DNA of 16,235 bases from Acidobacteriaceae bacterium (GTDB lineage Bacteria > Acidobacteriota > Terriglobia > Terriglobales > Acidobacteriaceae): positions 1 to 16,235 of the forward strand of contig JASHYS010000269.1 of assembly GCA_030042915.1 (NCBI GenBank), given 5' to 3'. Position numbers and translations under genes: made by a program. The notes beneath the pieces are model-generated. The model did no database searches. It worked only from the letters and a program-made list of their open reading frames with translations, and was not told where the DNA came from. Positions 6,312 through 13,329 of the stretch are shown in pieces (the first letter of the stretch is position 1; every line of letters starts with the position of its first letter).

Positions 6312-7219
6312 ACCACACCGATCCTGCCCAGACAAGGGCCAAACGGCGGGCGCGACTGCGCCGGGGCATGTACCTGCTGCCTTCTCTGTTCACCGCAGGC
6401 AGCATGGGGGCAGGCTACTTTGCCATCACGCAGACCATCAAAGCCATCGCCGATAACGGAAACGCCGCAACCCATCTGGACTGGGCGGCGCTCGCCATTC
6501 TTCTTGCCATTCCTTTCGATGGGCTCGACGGCCGCATCGCGCGCATGACCAACACGTCAACCGACTTTGGCCGGGAGCTGGATTCGCTCGCCGACCTGGT
6601 CACCTTCGGGTTGGCGCCGAGCTTGCTGGCTTTTGTGTGGGGCTTTCATTTCCTGCCCGATTCGATCCATCCACCTCTGCGGCAGGATTTGATCGATGCC
6701 GGAGCGTTTATCTGTTTTCTTTTTCTTCTTGGCGGCGCCTCGCGTCTGGCGCGCTTCAACATCAGCCCAGATGCCCAGCCGCGCAACCCGGGCCGGCCCG
6801 ATCGCAAGTATTTTGTCGGCATGCCGATTCCGGCAGCGGCGGGCCTGCTGGCCGCTTCGGTGCATTTCTTCAACGCCTATCCCGTCGAAGCATGGTGGGT
6901 CGCCATTCCCTGGCTGGTCCTGGTTGGGTTGTGCGGCTTCCTGATGGTGAGCACGTGGCGCTTCTGGTCGGCCAAGGAAATCAGCTTTTCCCGGCGCCAT
7001 CCTTTTCAGTTGCTGCTGCCGCTCGCCGTCTTGGTGTGCGTAGCCGTTTTTTTCTCGCAAGTAGCCCTCTTTACTGCCGCCTTGATTTACATGTTTTCAG
7101 GAATATGGGCCCGCGCCGCCTATGGATGGTCGCGGCGGCGGAGACGGAGACCGGGATCCGGGGCCATCTCCGGCACTCCCACTGAGCCGGAGTCGCTGGG
7201 ACACCCGTTTACTGACTAA
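6308..7219 (+). CDS. pssA: CDP-diacylglycerol--serine O-phosphatidyltransferase
   Basis: A 303-aa integral membrane protein that joins CDP-diacylglycerol and L-serine to give phosphatidylserine, the substrate of the upstream psd product. The CDP-alcohol phosphotransferase signature D-G-x2-A-R-x8-G-x3-D-x3-D is complete, with D71, D74, G75, R79, G88, D92 and D96 visible, in the second of about six to eight hydrophobic segments. The N-terminus is basic (residues 9-19) and the C-terminal cytoplasmic tail contains a run of six arginines, then a Pro/Gly/Ser-rich end. Its start overlaps the psd stop by 4 nt. Similar CDP-alcohol transferases exist, but pairing with psd strongly supports the serine enzyme. 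Confidence 0.93.
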   Translation: MNHTDPAQTRAKRRARLRRGMYLLPSLFTAGSMGAGYFAITQTIKAIADNGNAATHLDWAALAILLAIPFDGLDGRIARMTNTSTDFGRELDSLADLVTFGLAPSLLAFVWGFHFLPDSIHPPLRQDLIDAGAFICFLFLLGGASRLARFNISPDAQPRNPGRPDRKYFVGMPIPAAAGLLAASVHFFNAYPVEAWWVAIPWLVLVGLCGFLMVSTWRFWSAKEISFSRRHPFQLLLPLAVLVCVAVFFSQVALFTAALIYMFSGIWARAAYGWSRRRRRRPGSGAISGTPTEPESLGHPFTD

Positions 7220-7249
7220 GCCGCGCCGGTGCAACCGGCTCGAGCAGGA

Positions 7250-7255
7250 TAGAAT
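7250..7255 (+). promoter_or_regulatory. Candidate -10 element for the USG-1-like gene
   Basis: TAGAAT lies 31 bp downstream of the pssA stop. No good -35 hexamer is found at 16-18 bp upstream. If used, the leader would be about 43 nt and would include the AAGGA ribosome site at 7295-7299. Confidence 0.35.
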
Positions 7256-7304
7256 CTCCCCATCGCGCGTGATGCGCATTCATTTGCTCTGATCAAGGAC
7301 GCCT

Positions 7305-8330
7305 GTGTACAAGATTGCTATTGCCGGCGCTTCAAGCCTGCTGGGCCGTGAGTTAAAGGATGTGATCTCCGATTCGCCTCTGGCCTCAGCCAACTTTGCC
7401 TTGCTCGACGAGGAAGAAGCACAGGGCCAGCTCGACCAGGTGGGCGATGAGGTCACCTTCATCCAGGCCATCAATGCTGACGCTTTCGATCACGCTGACT
7501 TCACCTTTTTCAGCGGCACCGAGGAGCTTACGCGCCGATACTGGCGGCAAGCCCTTCGCGCCGGGTCAACGGTTCTGGATCTTTCGGGCGCGCTCGATCA
7601 GGAGCCCGGCGTGCTGGTGCGCGCGCCATGGCTGGGAACGGAAGCCGCGGCCGTGGATCTATTCACGCCCGCCATTGTGCCTGCGCACCCCGCCGTGATT
7701 ACCCTGGCCCTGCTCATGGATCGGCTGCAACACGCCGTGCCGGTGCGTTTTGCCGCCGCCACGGTCCTGCAGCCCGCCAGCGAGTTTGGCCGCGGCGCCA
7801 TGGACGAATTGCACCAGCAGACGGTGAGCCTTTTGAGCTTCCAATCTTTGCCGCGCGCGGTGTACGATGCGCAGGCCGCGTATAACCTGCTGTGCGGAAT
7901 GGGCGAAAGCGCCGTGGTAAGCCTGCCCGCTGTGGAGGCGCGTATCCGCCGCCAGTACGATGCGCTCACCGCAGGCCGCGGGCCCGCGCTCGCGGTGCAG
8001 GTGATCCACGCTCCGGTCTTTCATGGTCACACGTTTTCCATCGCGGTGGAGTTGGAACGGCCCGTCGAAAGTGTGGTGCTGGAAGAGGCGTTGAGCGGAG
8101 AGCATGTCGAGCTGATTCCCGAAGATACTGATTCCCCATCGAACCTGGCCGCCACGGGCCAAAATAACGTTCTTCTGCGCCTGCGGCCCGAGCCGATGGG
8201 CCGGAATTCCAGATTTGCTTCGCGCCTTTGGCTGTGGGCTGCCGCCGATAATCTGCGGCTTGCCGCGCAAAATGCGGTCCAGTGCGCGCTGGAGCTACGC
8301 CGCTTGCGGCCACAAGGGTCAGTGCAGTAG
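7305..8330 (+). CDS. USG-1-like aspartate-semialdehyde dehydrogenase paralogue lacking the catalytic Cys
   Basis: A 341-aa protein with the two-domain ASADH layout. An N-terminal Rossmann domain opens with YKIAIAGASSLLGREL, and the C-terminal dimerisation domain contains APVFHGHTFSIAVELERPV and ends with a WAAADNLRLAAQNA stretch. In true ASADH the segment after the nucleotide domain reads PNCST with the acyl-forming cysteine; here it is VPAHPAVITLAL (residues 125-136), with no Cys. The same loss, and similar flanking segments, occur in E. coli Usg-1, whose role is unclear. The GTG start at 7305 has AAGGA 5 nt upstream, so the gene is translated and intact. Ordinary aspartate-semialdehyde reduction is unlikely. 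It follows pssA by 85 bp and converges on the dNTPase gene. Confidence 0.82.
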   Translation: MYKIAIAGASSLLGRELKDVISDSPLASANFALLDEEEAQGQLDQVGDEVTFIQAINADAFDHADFTFFSGTEELTRRYWRQALRAGSTVLDLSGALDQEPGVLVRAPWLGTEAAAVDLFTPAIVPAHPAVITLALLMDRLQHAVPVRFAAATVLQPASEFGRGAMDELHQQTVSLLSFQSLPRAVYDAQAAYNLLCGMGESAVVSLPAVEARIRRQYDALTAGRGPALAVQVIHAPVFHGHTFSIAVELERPVESVVLEEALSGEHVELIPEDTDSPSNLAATGQNNVLLRLRPEPMGRNSRFASRLWLWAAADNLRLAAQNAVQCALELRRLRPQGSVQ

Positions 8331-8331
8331 A

Positions 8332-9516
8332 TCACCGCGTGCCGATGCGCTCCCACAACTGCACCAGGTAGCTATCCGTCATGCCCGCAATGTAATCGGT
8401 CACGGTGCGGGCCAGCCCCTCACTCGAAATCTGCGCCTGGTGGTCCTCGGGCATCAGCGTAGGATCATCCATCAGGAATTGGAAGATTCCGCCGATTATT
8501 TCTTCCGCGTGCGCGTGCACCTGCTGCTGTTCAGGGGAATTGTAGAAGTTCGCGTAGAGGAAATCCTTGATTCCGCGGCGGGCGGTTTCCAACTCCGGGC
8601 CAAGACCGACGAGCCTTTTCGGCGCGCGGCGGATCTCGTCCAGTGTGGTCGCTCCCAGCACGATCACGCGGGCCCCGATCTCTTCAATCAAATCGGTCAC
8701 GAACGCATTGAGCATCCGCCGTAACACCTCGTAGACCACTAGTTTCGACTTGGCATCAGGATAAGCTGCCATTACTTCGTCGTGAACGCTGCGGAAGAGG
8801 GGCAACGCTTCGCGCACCTGATCGAGCGCAAGAATGCCGGAGTCGATTCCGTCATCAAGGTCAGCTGTCAGGTAGCCGATTTCGTCGGCCACATCGATTA
8901 ACTGCGCCTCAAGTGGCGGGAAGAGCGCGAGCGAATAATCAGCCAGCTCGGGGTAGTCGCCCACTGAGTAGTCGCGGGAGTGTTTGACAATGCCCTCGCG
9001 AACTGCAAGCGTGAGATTGAGCCCTCGAAAGGCCGGATAACGCTCCTCAAACCAGGTGACGATGCGCAGCGCGTGCAGATTGTGATCAAAGCGGAGCTGG
9101 TGAGCGCGCAGGGCCAGGTCGAGAGCCTTTTCGCCGGCATGGCCGAAGGGCGGATGGCCTATATCGTGCGCCAAAGCGAGGGTCTCCACTAGCTTTACGT
9201 TCAGTCCCAATGCGCCGGCTACGGTGCGCGCAATCTGTGCAACCTCCAGCGTATGCGTCAGGCGGCTGCGGAAATGGTCCGACAGGCCCTCGGCGGGCAG
9301 CCGCATGAAAACCTGAGTTTTGCCGGCCAGGCGGCGAAACGCGCGCGCGTGCAGAACTCGCGCAGCGTCCCGCGAAAATGGGGTGCGATACGGATGCGGC
9401 GGCTCGGGGTAGACTCTTCGCGCAAGCTCGCTCTCCGGGCTTCCTGTCACAGCAATCGCCGCAGGAAGCCGGCCTATGTACTCGGTCCTCTGTATTGTCG
9501 TGGATGACGTAGACAT
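8332..9516 (-). CDS. dgt: dNTP triphosphohydrolase (dGTPase-like HD protein)
   Basis: A 394-aa HD-domain enzyme of the deoxyguanosinetriphosphate triphosphohydrolase-like group, which hydrolyses dNTPs to deoxynucleosides and triphosphate. The metal site is complete: H88 in SRLTHTLEVAQIAR, H117-D118 in LALAHDIGHPPFGHAGE and D211 in DVADEIGY. Upstream, FRRLAGKTQVF (about 59-69) is the usual family motif, with the conserved YPEPPHPYRTPFSRD before it. The frame is open for 142 more codons upstream, but that part lacks family features and crosses the divergent gene. I chose the ATG at 9516, which gives a normal 30-40-residue lead-in and has AGGA just upstream, though at short spacing. An alternative ATG at 9603 has no ribosome site. 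Its stop is 1 nt from the convergent gene's stop. Confidence 0.9.
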   Translation of the reverse strand: MSTSSTTIQRTEYIGRLPAAIAVTGSPESELARRVYPEPPHPYRTPFSRDAARVLHARAFRRLAGKTQVFMRLPAEGLSDHFRSRLTHTLEVAQIARTVAGALGLNVKLVETLALAHDIGHPPFGHAGEKALDLALRAHQLRFDHNLHALRIVTWFEERYPAFRGLNLTLAVREGIVKHSRDYSVGDYPELADYSLALFPPLEAQLIDVADEIGYLTADLDDGIDSGILALDQVREALPLFRSVHDEVMAAYPDAKSKLVVYEVLRRMLNAFVTDLIEEIGARVIVLGATTLDEIRRAPKRLVGLGPELETARRGIKDFLYANFYNSPEQQQVHAHAEEIIGGIFQFLMDDPTLMPEDHQAQISSEGLARTVTDYIAGMTDSYLVQLWERIGTR

Positions 9517-9547
9517 GGTCCTGGGCGCGAAAGATGCGTCTCGTCTG

Positions 9548-9553
9548 GTTATA
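9548..9553 (-). promoter_or_regulatory. Candidate -10 element for the dNTPase gene
   Basis: TATAAC on the minus strand (5/6 match) would place transcription near 9541, about 25 nt before the ATG at 9516. No clear -35 partner is visible. A second weak option is TTTACG, 18 bp, TATTGT further upstream near 9606-9635. Confidence 0.25.
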
Positions 9554-9696
9554 CCGCAAAAACCACGCTCGCGGGGAGATGTTCCGGGTTCAGTGGCGCA
9601 CATCACAATATGCCGTGATTCAGGCGTCCGTAAAGAACGCGTGCCTGTGATCGTATGGACAATAGCTTGTACAGGGGAGTAGTATCCTGCCGAATT

Positions 9697-9725
9697 TTTC
9701 CATGGTCCGCTCGCCGCGCGATAAT
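9697..9725 (+). promoter_or_regulatory. Candidate promoter of the sugar-binding lipoprotein gene
   Basis: TTTCCA (9697-9702), a 17-bp spacer and GATAAT (9720-9725) fit a sigma-70 promoter (4/6 and 5/6). The start would fall near 9732, about 40 nt before the ATG at 9772. It is divergent from the dNTPase promoter region. Confidence 0.4.
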
Positions 9726-9771
9726 GGCAGGCGCAGGACCGCGGACCTTCAGGCCGCAATGGGAGGGAAGC

Positions 9772-10764
9772 ATGAAACCAATAAAGGCAGTCGCGCTGGC
9801 GCTTGCGGCGTCGGCAGCGTTGTTGATTCCAGGGTGCGGAGCAAGGCACTCGCTCAATGAGGTGTATTACCTGGTTGCAAGCAACATGTCGACCAATTAC
9901 TGGCAAACGGCAGTGGCCGGATTCAAGAAGGCGGCCGGGCAATACCAGGTAACGGCGAAAGTGGCCGGGCCCGACAGCTATGATCCGCAGGGCGAGCTGG
10001 CCGAGTTGCAGAAAGCTGTGGCCGCCAAGCCGGCCGGGATCCTGATCTCAGTCGCCGACGCGGCCGTGCTTACACCGGGGATCGATGCGGCGGTGAACGC
10101 GGGAATCCCGGTGATCACCGTGGATTCTGACGCCGCGGGCAGCAAAAGGCTCTACTTTATCGGCACCAACAACCTCGAAGCAGGGCGGCTGGGCGGCCGG
10201 AGAGTGGCCGACAAGCTCAACAACAAGGGCAATGTCATCTTCTTTACCATTGCCGGCCAGCCCAACCAGGAAGAGCGGCTGAAGGGCTTCAAGGACGCGT
10301 TTAGCGGCCAACCGAATCTGAAGATCGTCGATGTCATCGATATCAAAGGCGAGCCGCAAACCGCCTTCGACAAGACGCAACAGCTGCTGGCGCAGACCGG
10401 GCCGAAGAAGATCGACGCATTTGTCTGCCTCGATTCGGCTTCGGGCAAGATGGTGGCCGACGCCATCAAGAGGACCAACGATACCAGCCGCGTTCTGGTG
10501 GCGTGGGATGTGAACCCTGATACGCTGCAGGGAATCAAGGATGGGGTGATCGAGGCGACCGTGGTGCAGAAGCCTTTCACCATGGGTTATGTGGGGCTGA
10601 AGGCGCTGGATGAGATTTATCACTATCCGCCCGCCCAACTGACCAAGGATTTCAGCTCCGATGCCTTCGCGCCCTACCCGGCGTTCATCGATACCGGCAC
10701 GTCGCTCGTGGACAAGAGCAACGTTGACGGGTACCTGGCCGACGCCACGGCGCACGCGCAGTAA
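9772..10764 (+). CDS. Sugar-type periplasmic substrate-binding lipoprotein (Peripla_BP_4)
   Basis: A 330-aa exported binding protein of the ribose/galactose class. A basic start (MKPIK), a hydrophobic core and IPGC at residues 19-22 suggest a lipoprotein cleaved before C22, although Pro at -2 is not ideal. The mature part has the family's N-lobe opening (YYLVASNMSTNYWQTAVAGF), a GTNNLEAGRLGGR hinge-side motif and a C-lobe AWDVNPDTLQGIKDGVIEATVVQKP stretch that in relatives contacts the ligand. GGGAGGGAAG immediately upstream marks the ATG at 9772; the frame opens earlier but without signal features. No ABC ATPase or permease lies on either side, so the transporter partners are elsewhere or the protein is a sensor. 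The ligand is presumed to be a sugar but is not proven. Confidence 0.9.
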   Translation: MKPIKAVALALAASAALLIPGCGARHSLNEVYYLVASNMSTNYWQTAVAGFKKAAGQYQVTAKVAGPDSYDPQGELAELQKAVAAKPAGILISVADAAVLTPGIDAAVNAGIPVITVDSDAAGSKRLYFIGTNNLEAGRLGGRRVADKLNNKGNVIFFTIAGQPNQEERLKGFKDAFSGQPNLKIVDVIDIKGEPQTAFDKTQQLLAQTGPKKIDAFVCLDSASGKMVADAIKRTNDTSRVLVAWDVNPDTLQGIKDGVIEATVVQKPFTMGYVGLKALDEIYHYPPAQLTKDFSSDAFAPYPAFIDTGTSLVDKSNVDGYLADATAHAQ

Positions 10765-10788
10765 GTAGCCTGCAAAATAATGGGGTGC

Positions 10789-10807
10789 CCCAGATCCCGA
10801 ATCTGGG
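10789..10807. terminator. Perfect 7-bp hairpin between convergent genes
   Basis: CCCAGAT pairs with ATCTGGG around a 5-nt loop, 24 nt after the binding-protein stop. It is preceded by the self-complementary GGGGTGCCCC (10782-10791), which competes for the same C's. No U-run follows in either direction. From memory, similar GGGGTGCCCC hairpins recur in acidobacterial intergenic DNA, so a REP-like element is possible. Confidence 0.45.
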
Positions 10808-10827
10808 ACCTGGGAAAGTATGAGCCT

Positions 10828-10846
10828 CGCGGCAAGGCGCGCCGCG
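10828..10846. terminator. GC-rich hairpin after the TPR gene
   Basis: CGCGGC (10828-10833) pairs with GCCGCG (10841-10846) around a 7-nt loop, immediately downstream of the TPR gene stop on the minus strand. It lacks a T-run and is weak evidence for termination. Confidence 0.25.
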
Positions 10847-10847
10847 C

Positions 10848-13103
10848 TTACTCGGGCTTGACCTGGCCCGCAGAGCCTTCTTCTCTGGCCAGCCGCATCC
10901 GCGCGCTTTCCAGCTTCTTCTGCACCCTGGCGGGGTCGCCGGGCTCGACGTCGGCCGGCGACGACTTGGCAAACTCATCCAGCGAAAGCTCCCACTGCGC
11001 CGCAGCCAGCCGGATCCGATTCGTCTTCTCGTAGAGATCGCCGAGATGCATGTGCACGGTGGGGTCAGTCTGGTCCCGATTGACGGCCTGGCGCAGGTTG
11101 TCTTCGGCGAGTTCGTACTCGCCCATCTTGAAGTAGACCCAGCCCAGCGAATCGAGGTAAGCGCCATTGTTGGGCTCGATGTCGACGGCCTTGCGGATCA
11201 TGGTGAGCGCTTCGGGCAGCTTGATGCCTTTGTCGGCCCACATATAGCCCAGATAATTCAGGGTCATGGCATTCTGAGGATCGATATCCAGCGCCTGGCG
11301 GAAGTACTCCTCAGCCTGGTCAAAATGCTTCTGGCGCTCGGCCAGTTCGCCGCGCAGAAAGAAGAGGTAGGTCCGATCTTCTTTCTTGGTCGCCAGCGGC
11401 GCGCCCTTGTCGAATGCGTCTTCGGCATCCTTCCAGCGGTGCAGCCTCACGTCCATTTGCCCGATGGCAAACCAGATTCCGCGCTGCTCGTCGGGCGTAG
11501 CGCCGTCGAGCAGGCCCTTGGCCGTGGCCAGGGCTTCGTCGGGATGGCCCTGATCGGCCAGTTCACCTGCCAGCAGCAGTTTCAGGTCGCGATCTTTCGG
11601 ATCGGCTGCGACGGCCTTGCGGGCGACATCGAGGGCCTTGTCAAACTGGTGCGCATCCCGGTAGGCGTCCACTTCTCCCTGATAGCCGCGCGCCGCAATA
11701 CTGCCGCCCAAGTCAATCATCTTCTGGTAGGTGGCGATGGCATCGTCAATCTTGTTCTGCTCCACGTATACCGTTGCCAGCCGTTCCAGAAAGATGCTGC
11801 GGTTGTTCTTCTCCTCGTCGGTATAAGCACCGTTGGCATGCGAAATCTGGCGGGTGTCGCCGTTGCCGGGCTGCGAGATCTGAGGGGAGTCCAACATCTC
11901 CTGGTAGACCTGAACGGCTTCATCGAAACGGCCAAGAATGTCGAGCAACAGCCCTTCGTTGTAGCCCGCTTCAAGCGAGTTGGAGTCAATTTTGAGCGCC
12001 TTGCGAACCGTCGCCAGCGCATCTTCATATTTGTGCTGGCGGCGCTCGATCTCCGCGATATGCACCAGGATCTCGGCGTTGTCGGGGTTGGCGTCGGCAA
12101 GCTCCTTGTACTCTTTCAGCGCCTCGTCGAGCTGGTCATTGTTCAGCAGGGCCTGGGCCAGCGCATCCATGGTGTCCATGTCGCCGGGTTCCAGATCCAC
12201 GGCCCGTTGATAAGCGGCGATGGCATCCTTGGGCTGCTTCAACTGGTCAAAGAGCGCGCCCAGCGTGAACTCCATCTTGGGTGTGCGGCCGTCCTCGGGA
12301 ACCGCCTCGATGGCTTTCACGGCTTGCTGCACGTCGCCGCTCTCAGCGTAGAGCCGCGCCAGGTTCAGCACCACGTCCTCTGATTCAGGCTCGATCGACT
12401 GGGCGATCTTGAACTGCTCCTCCGCCTTTGCCTGATCGTGCTTGACGCTGTAGAGCTGTCCCAGCACCATGTGATCTTCGACGCTTCGCGGCTGCAAAGA
12501 GACGATCTTCTCAAACTCGGTGATGGCCTGCTGCAGAACCTGGTCTGAGGGCGTCGTCGACGAGCCTCCGTTTTCTCCTTCGCCTAGCTGGCGGAGATAA
12601 ATCCGGCCCAGCAACTTATGAGCGTCGATATCGTCGGGCGAGTTCTTAAGCAAAGCGCGCGCCGTCACTTCAGCGTCGTGCACCCGTCCGGTGCGGAAAT
12701 AGAGATCGGCAAGCCCGTTCATCAATTGCGCCGAATTCGGGTCAGAATTGAGCGCCAGCTTGTACTGTTCAATGGCCTGGTTCACCTCGTCAGTGCGGCC
12801 TTCTGAGATGGCGTCGTCCTCGTACACGCTGGCTAGGGCCAAGTGATAGTAGGCGAGCGCGCGGTCAACTTCGCCGGCCGGGGCGGCATTCTGAGTGCCG
12901 AGCACACTTCCCTGCGCGCCCTTCGTGGATGCGCCTGGCTGAGACGGCGTGCTGGGTTGGGGCTGCTGGGTCTTCACCGGGGCGGGCTGAGTGTTTGCCG
13001 CAGGAGCGCTTTGAGCGCAAATGGGAGCAACCGGAAGCAGAAACAGGGTGGCGGCGGCTAATTTTGGCCCGATGGACGGGAGGAGGAGATTCTTTGTCAT
13101 CAT
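10848..13103 (-). CDS. Exported tetratricopeptide-repeat protein, 751 aa
   Basis: A large TPR protein with a signal peptide: a hydrophobic core at about residues 15-27 and ICA before Q31 as the likely cleavage site. Residues 31-79 form an Ala/Pro/Gln-rich linker. From about 80 to 715 the chain is built of repeated 34-residue helix pairs with the W/L-G-Y-A-F-A-P spacing, for example SAQLMNGLADLYFRTGR, and near the C-terminus NYLGYMWADKG and DSLGWVYFKMGEYELAE, the best-conserved repeats. No catalytic domain is seen, so it is probably a periplasmic or envelope scaffold; similar C-terminal repeats occur in Pseudomonas PA4667-like TPR proteins. Start choice is uncertain: 13103 (GGGA 9 nt upstream), 13100 and 13118 are all in frame and keep the signal peptide. 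It lies 226 nt downstream of purH on the same strand with its own candidate promoter. Confidence 0.88.
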   Translation of the reverse strand: MMTKNLLLPSIGPKLAAATLFLLPVAPICAQSAPAANTQPAPVKTQQPQPSTPSQPGASTKGAQGSVLGTQNAAPAGEVDRALAYYHLALASVYEDDAISEGRTDEVNQAIEQYKLALNSDPNSAQLMNGLADLYFRTGRVHDAEVTARALLKNSPDDIDAHKLLGRIYLRQLGEGENGGSSTTPSDQVLQQAITEFEKIVSLQPRSVEDHMVLGQLYSVKHDQAKAEEQFKIAQSIEPESEDVVLNLARLYAESGDVQQAVKAIEAVPEDGRTPKMEFTLGALFDQLKQPKDAIAAYQRAVDLEPGDMDTMDALAQALLNNDQLDEALKEYKELADANPDNAEILVHIAEIERRQHKYEDALATVRKALKIDSNSLEAGYNEGLLLDILGRFDEAVQVYQEMLDSPQISQPGNGDTRQISHANGAYTDEEKNNRSIFLERLATVYVEQNKIDDAIATYQKMIDLGGSIAARGYQGEVDAYRDAHQFDKALDVARKAVAADPKDRDLKLLLAGELADQGHPDEALATAKGLLDGATPDEQRGIWFAIGQMDVRLHRWKDAEDAFDKGAPLATKKEDRTYLFFLRGELAERQKHFDQAEEYFRQALDIDPQNAMTLNYLGYMWADKGIKLPEALTMIRKAVDIEPNNGAYLDSLGWVYFKMGEYELAEDNLRQAVNRDQTDPTVHMHLGDLYEKTNRIRLAAAQWELSLDEFAKSSPADVEPGDPARVQKKLESARMRLAREEGSAGQVKPE

Positions 13104-13203
13104 GCAGGGGTTTCCCATGCTCTCAGCCGGCAAAGCGGCACAATGTATTCAAAACGACCAAATCGCGGCGCAGGCAGCGCTGCTGACTCAAGCTGCCTAC
13201 ACT

Positions 13204-13227
13204 TAATGACGATTCTACCTGTCATTA
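13204..13227 (-). promoter_or_regulatory. Inverted repeat enclosing the TPR gene's candidate -10 element
   Basis: TAATGAC and GTCATTA form a perfect 7-bp inverted repeat with a 10-nt centre. On the minus strand the sequence TAGAAT (13217-13212) sits at its core. Transcription would start near 13204, about 100 nt before the TPR start codon. No good -35 is seen at 17 bp, which fits an activator- or repressor-controlled promoter. No regulator is identified. Confidence 0.45.
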
Positions 13228-13329
13228 GTCGCAAGTGCGTGCCAAATTGAGCGAAATTCGCCCCTTTGGCCAACTGACTAACGCTTTTGGGTGAGATTGG
13301 CGCGAAACGCACTTTCCTACGCCGCGCGA

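Noticed and set aside
9517..9942. N-terminal extension of the dNTPase frame by 142 codons
   Set aside because: The extension has no family features, runs through the divergent promoter region and overlaps the signal peptide of the binding-protein gene. The ATG at 9516 gives a normal N-terminus.
11046..12383. 445-codon open frame antisense to the TPR gene
   Set aside because: It lies wholly within the TPR coding region, and its repetitive Val/Leu/Gly/His composition is what the complement of TPR codons gives. There is no ribosome site or family resemblance.
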